Part shown: in pieces, positions 47,801-54,538 of the stretch | Layout: every line of letters begins with the position of its first letter | Position numbering within the stretch: position 1 is the first letter of the stretch | Assembly: GCF_905171775.1 (NCBI RefSeq) | Contig: NC_053490.1 | Location: 517,643,854-517,707,853, forward strand | DNA: 64,000 nt | Origin: Rana temporaria | Taxonomy: Eukaryota > Chordata > Amphibia > Anura > Ranidae | Direction of reading: 5' to 3' | Translations under genes and position numbers: made by a program | The notes under the pieces: model-generated | The model's input: only the letters and a program-made list of their open reading frames with translations | Databases searched by the model: none | Told to the model about the DNA's origin: nothing

Positions 47801-50800
47801 TACGCCATCGTATCTTGGACGCATATTTATGCTGGCCGCTAGGGGCGCTTCCATTGATTTACGTGTCGAATATGTAAATGACCTAGATACGCCGATTCAC
47901 GAACGTACTTGCGCCCGTCGCAGTAAGCTACGCCGTTTATGTAAGGCGTCCGTCCGGCGTAAAGATAAACCACCAAATAGCTGGTGCCCCATTGATTTCA
48001 ATGGGCAGGGAGGTGGAGGAGCAGTATACACACCGCTCCTTCACCGTTCCAAAGATGCGGCTAGCAGGGCTTTTTTTACCGTCCTGCTAGCTCTTCTGGG
48101 CTTTCACACTGGAGAGACAGCAGCGGCTGTTTCAGGTTGGTTTGCAGGCACTATTTTTAGCGCTGTAGCGCCTGAAAACCGACCCAGTGTGAAAGGGGTC
48201 TAAAGGTGGTGATCAGTGGTGAGTGTCCCCTTATATGTTTGTGGTCAATCGTTGATCAGCATTGAGTGTCTCATAACTTTTTGTGGTGAGTGGTGTCTTT
48301 TCTCAATAAAACTGGTGGTCAGTGTGTCCTCTTTATGGTCAAGATGCCCCATTGATGTTCAGTGTTCCCCATATCAATGGTGGTCAGTGGGAGCCGTCTT
48401 ACTCACAAGGATTGGTAGAAAAGTGTTAACAGAGGAGAAATGGGAAGGCTTGCAAATGAAAACACAGGGAGTGTTTACATTTGTGATTGCTGTGATTGGC
48501 CATCACGGCGGTCACAAGGCACAGAGCCACTCTGATTGGCTCTGTGCATTTTGCCTTTGATCTGATTTGTGTATTGACAGCTCGATCACAGGCTTACAAA
48601 GGGTGTACTAAATGCCTGAGCGTGTTTTTTGGAGGACCATTTATAAAAGTCCACCTCTCTGTTTTTTTAGGGGAAAAGGGAATGGCCGCTCCAGGTGGGA
48701 ACCCAGATGAATATCCTCCGTTGCAGACAACTCAGGTGCAGGCAATGCACTTAGCAAAGCAGGAACAAAGATTGTCTCTGGACAGCCACACTCTGAACAA
48801 ATTGTAGCCTTTTACTAAAAGAAGGACAGCACTACAAGTCACAGCAAAATAAAATCCTGACTGCTGACGCGTTTCGCACTGAGACTAGTGCTTAGTCATA
48901 GCTAAAAAATACAAGGTTGTATTTTTTAGCTATGACTAAGCACTAGTTTCAGTGCGAAACGCGTCAGCTGTCAGGCTTTGTTCCTTCTCTGTTTTTTTAC
49001 AATGAGGTGGAATTGATAAATGTGGCGATTACAGCTCTAAAAAATTGCAGGTGAAAGCACAGAACACTTGTGTGACCTGAAAGTAGTACGATTTGTCCGC
49101 GATTTTTTGCCGCGATTTTGATGCGACTTGAAGCAATGCCTGTGTAATCTTCAGGGCCCGGATTCACAAAGGACTTATGACGGCGTATCTCCACGTACGC
49201 CGTCGTAAGTCCGAATGTGCGCCGTCGTATCATAGAATCAGATACGCCTCACGGTTGCCAAGATACGAGCGGCGTAAGTCTCCTACGCCGTCGTATCTTG
49301 GGGTGCATATTTACGCTGGCCGCTAGGTGGCGCTCCTGTTGATTTTCACTTCGAATATGCAAATGACCTAGATACGCCGATTCACAAACGTAGTTACGTC
49401 CGGCGCATCTATATATGCCGTTTACGTAAGGCGTCGGTCCGGCGTAACTTTACCCCTCATAAAGCAGGGGTAAGTCATGTTAGGTATGGACGTCGGAACA
49501 GCGTCGTATTTTACGTCGTTTGCGTAAGTCGTCCGTGAATTGGGATGGGCGTAGGTTACGTTCACGTCGACTTAACATTGAGCCGGCGTAATTTACGGAG
49601 AAAATTCGACATGATACTGAGCATGCGCGCGCATGCGCCGTTCATTAGGTGCGTCATTTATGTGGGGTCACGATTCATTCGCATACAACACGCCCCCTAC
49701 CAGCCTACTTTGAATTAGGCGGGCTTACGCCGGCCCATATACGCTACGCCGCCGTAACTTCGGGCGCAACTTCTTTCTGAATGCACAACTCGCCTGATTA
49801 AGTTACGGCGGCGTAGCGCATATGAGATGCGTTACGCCCGCCAAAAGATACGCGCACCTTTCTGAATCTGGCCCCAGGTCTATAGACCTCAAGTTGCATC
49901 AAAGTCAGACCAAAGTAGTGAAGGGACTACTCTGAAGTCGCTGCAACTTGAATTTACATAGATATGAACAGTATTCATTGGAAATCATGGGGTACGACTT
50001 GTCATGCAATTTTGCAGTCCCAAGTCGCAGGACAAGTTGCACAAGTGTGAAAAGGGCCTAATGTTTACTTGAAGCAGTTTCTTTCCATAAGGCTCCATTC
50101 ACACTTGTAGGACTCCAAAGTAGCTCGACTTTGAAATGCAACTTTGCTGCAAATTTGATGCAACTTTGGATGGGTATGACTTGGATGCAACTTTGGCTTT
50201 GGCCAAAGATAACGGACAACTGTTGCATGTAAAACATTCAGGTACGACTTTCATGCAACTTTTGAGGGGTAACATTGAAGTCTATGGCAGGGGTCGACAA
50301 TATCTGGGCGCCCGCACCTGCCCGTAATTGAGGCCGCAGCTTCGCGGCCTACAAGGCCACGAAGCCGCAGCCTCAATTACTGGCCACCGCGGGCCCGCCG
50401 CGATCGTGCGGCGGGGGAGGTGGGGGCGCATAAAGGCACATGATCCTGTGTCTCTGTGTGCCCCTGCCACGCGATCGTGGCGGACCCGGCGACGCCCGGT
50501 AATTTAGGCCACGGCTTTGCATCCTTGTGAAGGCCCAAGGTTGCTTCTGTGACCTGGCGCAATCTGGTGGTGGCCGTTGGCATCACAAAAATGACTAATG
50601 TTTTTAAACAAACAGTTTAAAAAATAGTTTTTGAGTAAAGAAAATAATTACCGTATTTATCGGCGTATATCGCGCACTATTTTCCCCTTAAAATAAGGGT
50701 AAATTCGTGGGTGCGCGATATACGCCGATAGCCGCTTCCCGCGCTCAGTTTGAAATCCTGCGCCGACATATACCGAGTGCAGTACACTCGGGTACATTCG

Positions 50801-53800
50801 GCTAGTCTTGGCTTCGCTCGTGCTCACGCATAAACGTCACAGAGCGTGAGCGCGAGCGAAGCCGAGCCTTGCCGAATGTACCCGAGTGTACTGCACTCGG
50901 TATATGTCGGCGGAGGCATTCGACCTGAGCGCGGGAAGTGGGGACTCGACTTGAGGCGCGCGCTGGAGAAGCCGGGAGGACACCATCGAGGCCGCAGACG
51001 GACGCCGGACCGGACGATGGACGCTGGGAAGACACCAAAACTGTAAGTAATAAAATCATATAACATTTTTTTTAACAGGAATTTCGGGGGCAACTTTAGG
51101 GGTGCGTGGTATACTTGGGAGCGCGTTATACCGCGACAAATACGGTAACAACGCACAAATGCTGAAAAAATTCAAATGTAATAAAAAAAGAAACAATTAA
51201 AATCTCCATAGGTGACGTTTAAAAAATTCTACAGGTTGCATGTTTTGAGTTACAGAGGAGGTCTAGGGCTAGAATTATTGCTCTCGCTCTAACGATCGCG
51301 GCGATACCTCATCATGTGTGGTTTGAACACAGTTTACAAATGCGGGCGCTGCTCACATATGCGTTCACTTCTGCGTGCGAGCTCGCCGGGACGGGGCGCG
51401 TTTTCTGGCTCCTAGATTCCAAGCAAATTTGTCAAACCCTGGTCTATGGCCCTCAAGTTGCATGAAAATTGGACCAACGTTGTGCATGAACTAATCTGAA
51501 GTTGCTGCAACTTTACAGGCGCTTTTTAAACACAGCCTATTTCCTAACTGGGGAACTTGTCCTTTGGGAAATGCAATTAATACATAGTAGATCGTCTTCT
51601 GTAAGGCAGCCATAGAGGACGGTGTCATGTCATTTTGTCCCCTATTATAATATTCCAGGATGTACTTTGATACACAGAAATCCTATTACCTTGCACGGCA
51701 GGTTCGAAGCACCAGATTACCCCCGCAAGGCTGGAGTCAAAGCAGCAGCCTTTGGACTGGCAGATAGCTGAGGAGATCCCGGGATATCCACAGTTTAGCC
51801 GAGCTTTTGGATCGACAGTACAATCAGGTTGATCTATGGATAGACACAAAAACAAAGAGATGAGACAAAGCTCAGGCCAACTCTCATAGCGCATACAATC
51901 ACACTGACATTATTGGCGATCAGGGCAGCCATCACAAATTTTGGGGCCCCTTGCACAGCTTTAGGCAGGGCCCCGGGGGGGAGCAGTGTAATCTCTTCTC
52001 TCCTGACGTGAGATGATAAGGAGAGGGGCCTGGGGACCCTCGGGCTCCTTACAGGTGTAGTGCAAAAAAAAAGGGAGGGGGCCGGCCAGGCCTTTAAGGG
52101 GCCCTGGGGATAATCGGACCCCTTACAGGTGTAATGCAAAAAAAATTAAAACAATAAAAATGGGAGGGGGGCCAGCTGGGCCTGTAAGTGGCCCTGGGGA
52201 CCATCGGGCCCCTTACAGGTGTAATGAAAAAAAAAAAACATGAGGGGGGCCAGTCGGGCCCTTGGGGACCATCCGGCAGGTGTAATGCCTGTACCCCCCT
52301 GATGGCGGCCCTGTTGCCGATCAATTAATTTGTTATTCATCTTTTAAAGCGGGGGTCTCCAAACTTTCTAAACAAAGGGCCAGTTTAGACTTTAGAAGGG
52401 CCGGCCTGTAGCCAGTGGGAGTAGAAAAGGTCCCGACATCAGTGGGAAAAAATAATGCCCCATTGTTTGTTTCAGTGCGAGTAATTGCGCCCCATTATTT
52501 GTGTAAGTCACTTATAAAAAGGGGAAAAAAGGTATTTATATAAAAGAAATTCCGGTCTGATTTGGATTTTAAGGGGAACCACATGCCAAAATGTAAAAAA
52601 CAAACAAAAAACAGTGTAGGTCCCCCCCCCCCCCACCAAATCCATACCAGACCGTTATTTGGGCATGCAGGCTGGCAGGTCAGGAAAGGGGGGTAAGCGA
52701 GTGCCCCCCCAAACCATATCAGGCCACATGCTTTCAACATGGGGGGCTCTGCCCCCCCACCCCAAAGCACTATGTCCCCATGTTGATGGGGACAAATGCC
52801 TCATCCCCACAACCGTGGCCGGTGGTTGTGGGGGTCTGCGGGAGAGGGGCTTGTCGGAACCTGGAAGCCCTCTTTAACAAGGGGTCCCCCCAGATCCCGC
52901 CCAACCTCATGTGAACGAGTATCGGGTACATAGCTCACTGTGTCATTTTTGCTGCAACATGTTCTGTACATCCTACAGATGTGCCACTTTACAGGCAGAC
53001 TAAGGGGACCCCCAGGCAAGATATTTAAAGGAATTTTTAATTTTTATTGTTTGACTTAAAGTGGGGTTCCCACTTTAAAGTGATTGTAAAGTCTTGTTTC
53101 TTTTCCTATAAAAATAATAAACATGTACTTACCTGCCCTGTGCAGTGGTTTTGCACAGAGCATGTTGATGGGGACAAGGGCGTCATCCGTACATATTATA
53201 TCAAAATTATATATATATATTATCCGGTTAATGCCCGCCGCATGTATATGTATGTCCACAGAATGGCACATACAGGCATATGGGCGTACATGTACGTCCC
53301 CACCTTTCCGCGGGTCAGGGGTCCGATCGGGACCCCCCCCGGTAAATGCGGCGGTCGGTAACCCGCGGGGAGCGATCCGGGACGAGGGCGCGGCTATTCG
53401 TTTCTAGCCGCCCCCTCCCCGGAGCTGAAGAACGGGGAGAGCCGTATGTAAACACGGCTTCCCCGTGCTTCACTGTGGCGGCTGCATCGATCGAGTGATC
53501 CCTTTTATAGGGGGACTCGATCGATGACGTCAGACCTACAGCCAAACCCCCCTACAGTTGTAAACACACACTAGGTGAACCCTAACCCCATCAGCGCCCC
53601 CTTGTGGTTAACTCCCAAACTGCAACTATCATTTTCACAATAAACAATGCAATTTAAATGCATTTTTTGCTGTGAAAATGACAATGGTCCCAAAAATGTG
53701 TCAAAATTGTCCGAAGTGTCCGCCATAATGTCGCAGTCACGAAAAAAATCGCTGATCGCCGCCATTAGTAGTAAAAAAATTTAAAAAAATAAAACTATCC

Positions 53801-54351
53801 CCTATTTTGTAAACGCTATAAATTTTGCGCAAACCAATCGATAAACGCTTATTGCGATTTTTTTTTACCAAAAATAGGTAGAAGAATACGTATCGGCCTA
53901 AACTGAGGAAAAAAAAAATTATATATGTTTTTGGGGGATATTTATTATAACAAAAAGTAAAAAATATTGATTTTTTTTCAAAATTGTCGCTCTATTTTTG
54001 TTTATAGCGCAAAAAATAAAAACCGCAGAGGTGATCAAATACCACCAAAAGAAAGCTCTATTTGTGGGGAAAAAAGGACGCCAATTTTGTTTGGGAGCCA
54101 CGTCGCACGACCGCGCAATTGTCTGTTACAGTAAAGCGACGCAGTGCCGAATCACAAAACCTGGCTTGGGCATTTAGCTGCCTAAAGGTCCGGGGCTTAA
54201 GTGGTTAAACTGTATACATAACATAATTTATATAATATAGTATAGTTTTTAATATTGTATATAATATTCTATATTATAATGGTACAACATATGTATGTTA
54301 TTTAACATTGAGCAGCTATTGGCTGGATATTTAGATATGTGGCCTATTTTT

Positions 54352-54439
<88 letters not shown>

Positions 54440-54478
54440 CTATAGTTGATCTACTGTATATATATTTATCTATATATA

Positions 54479-54538
<60 letters not shown>

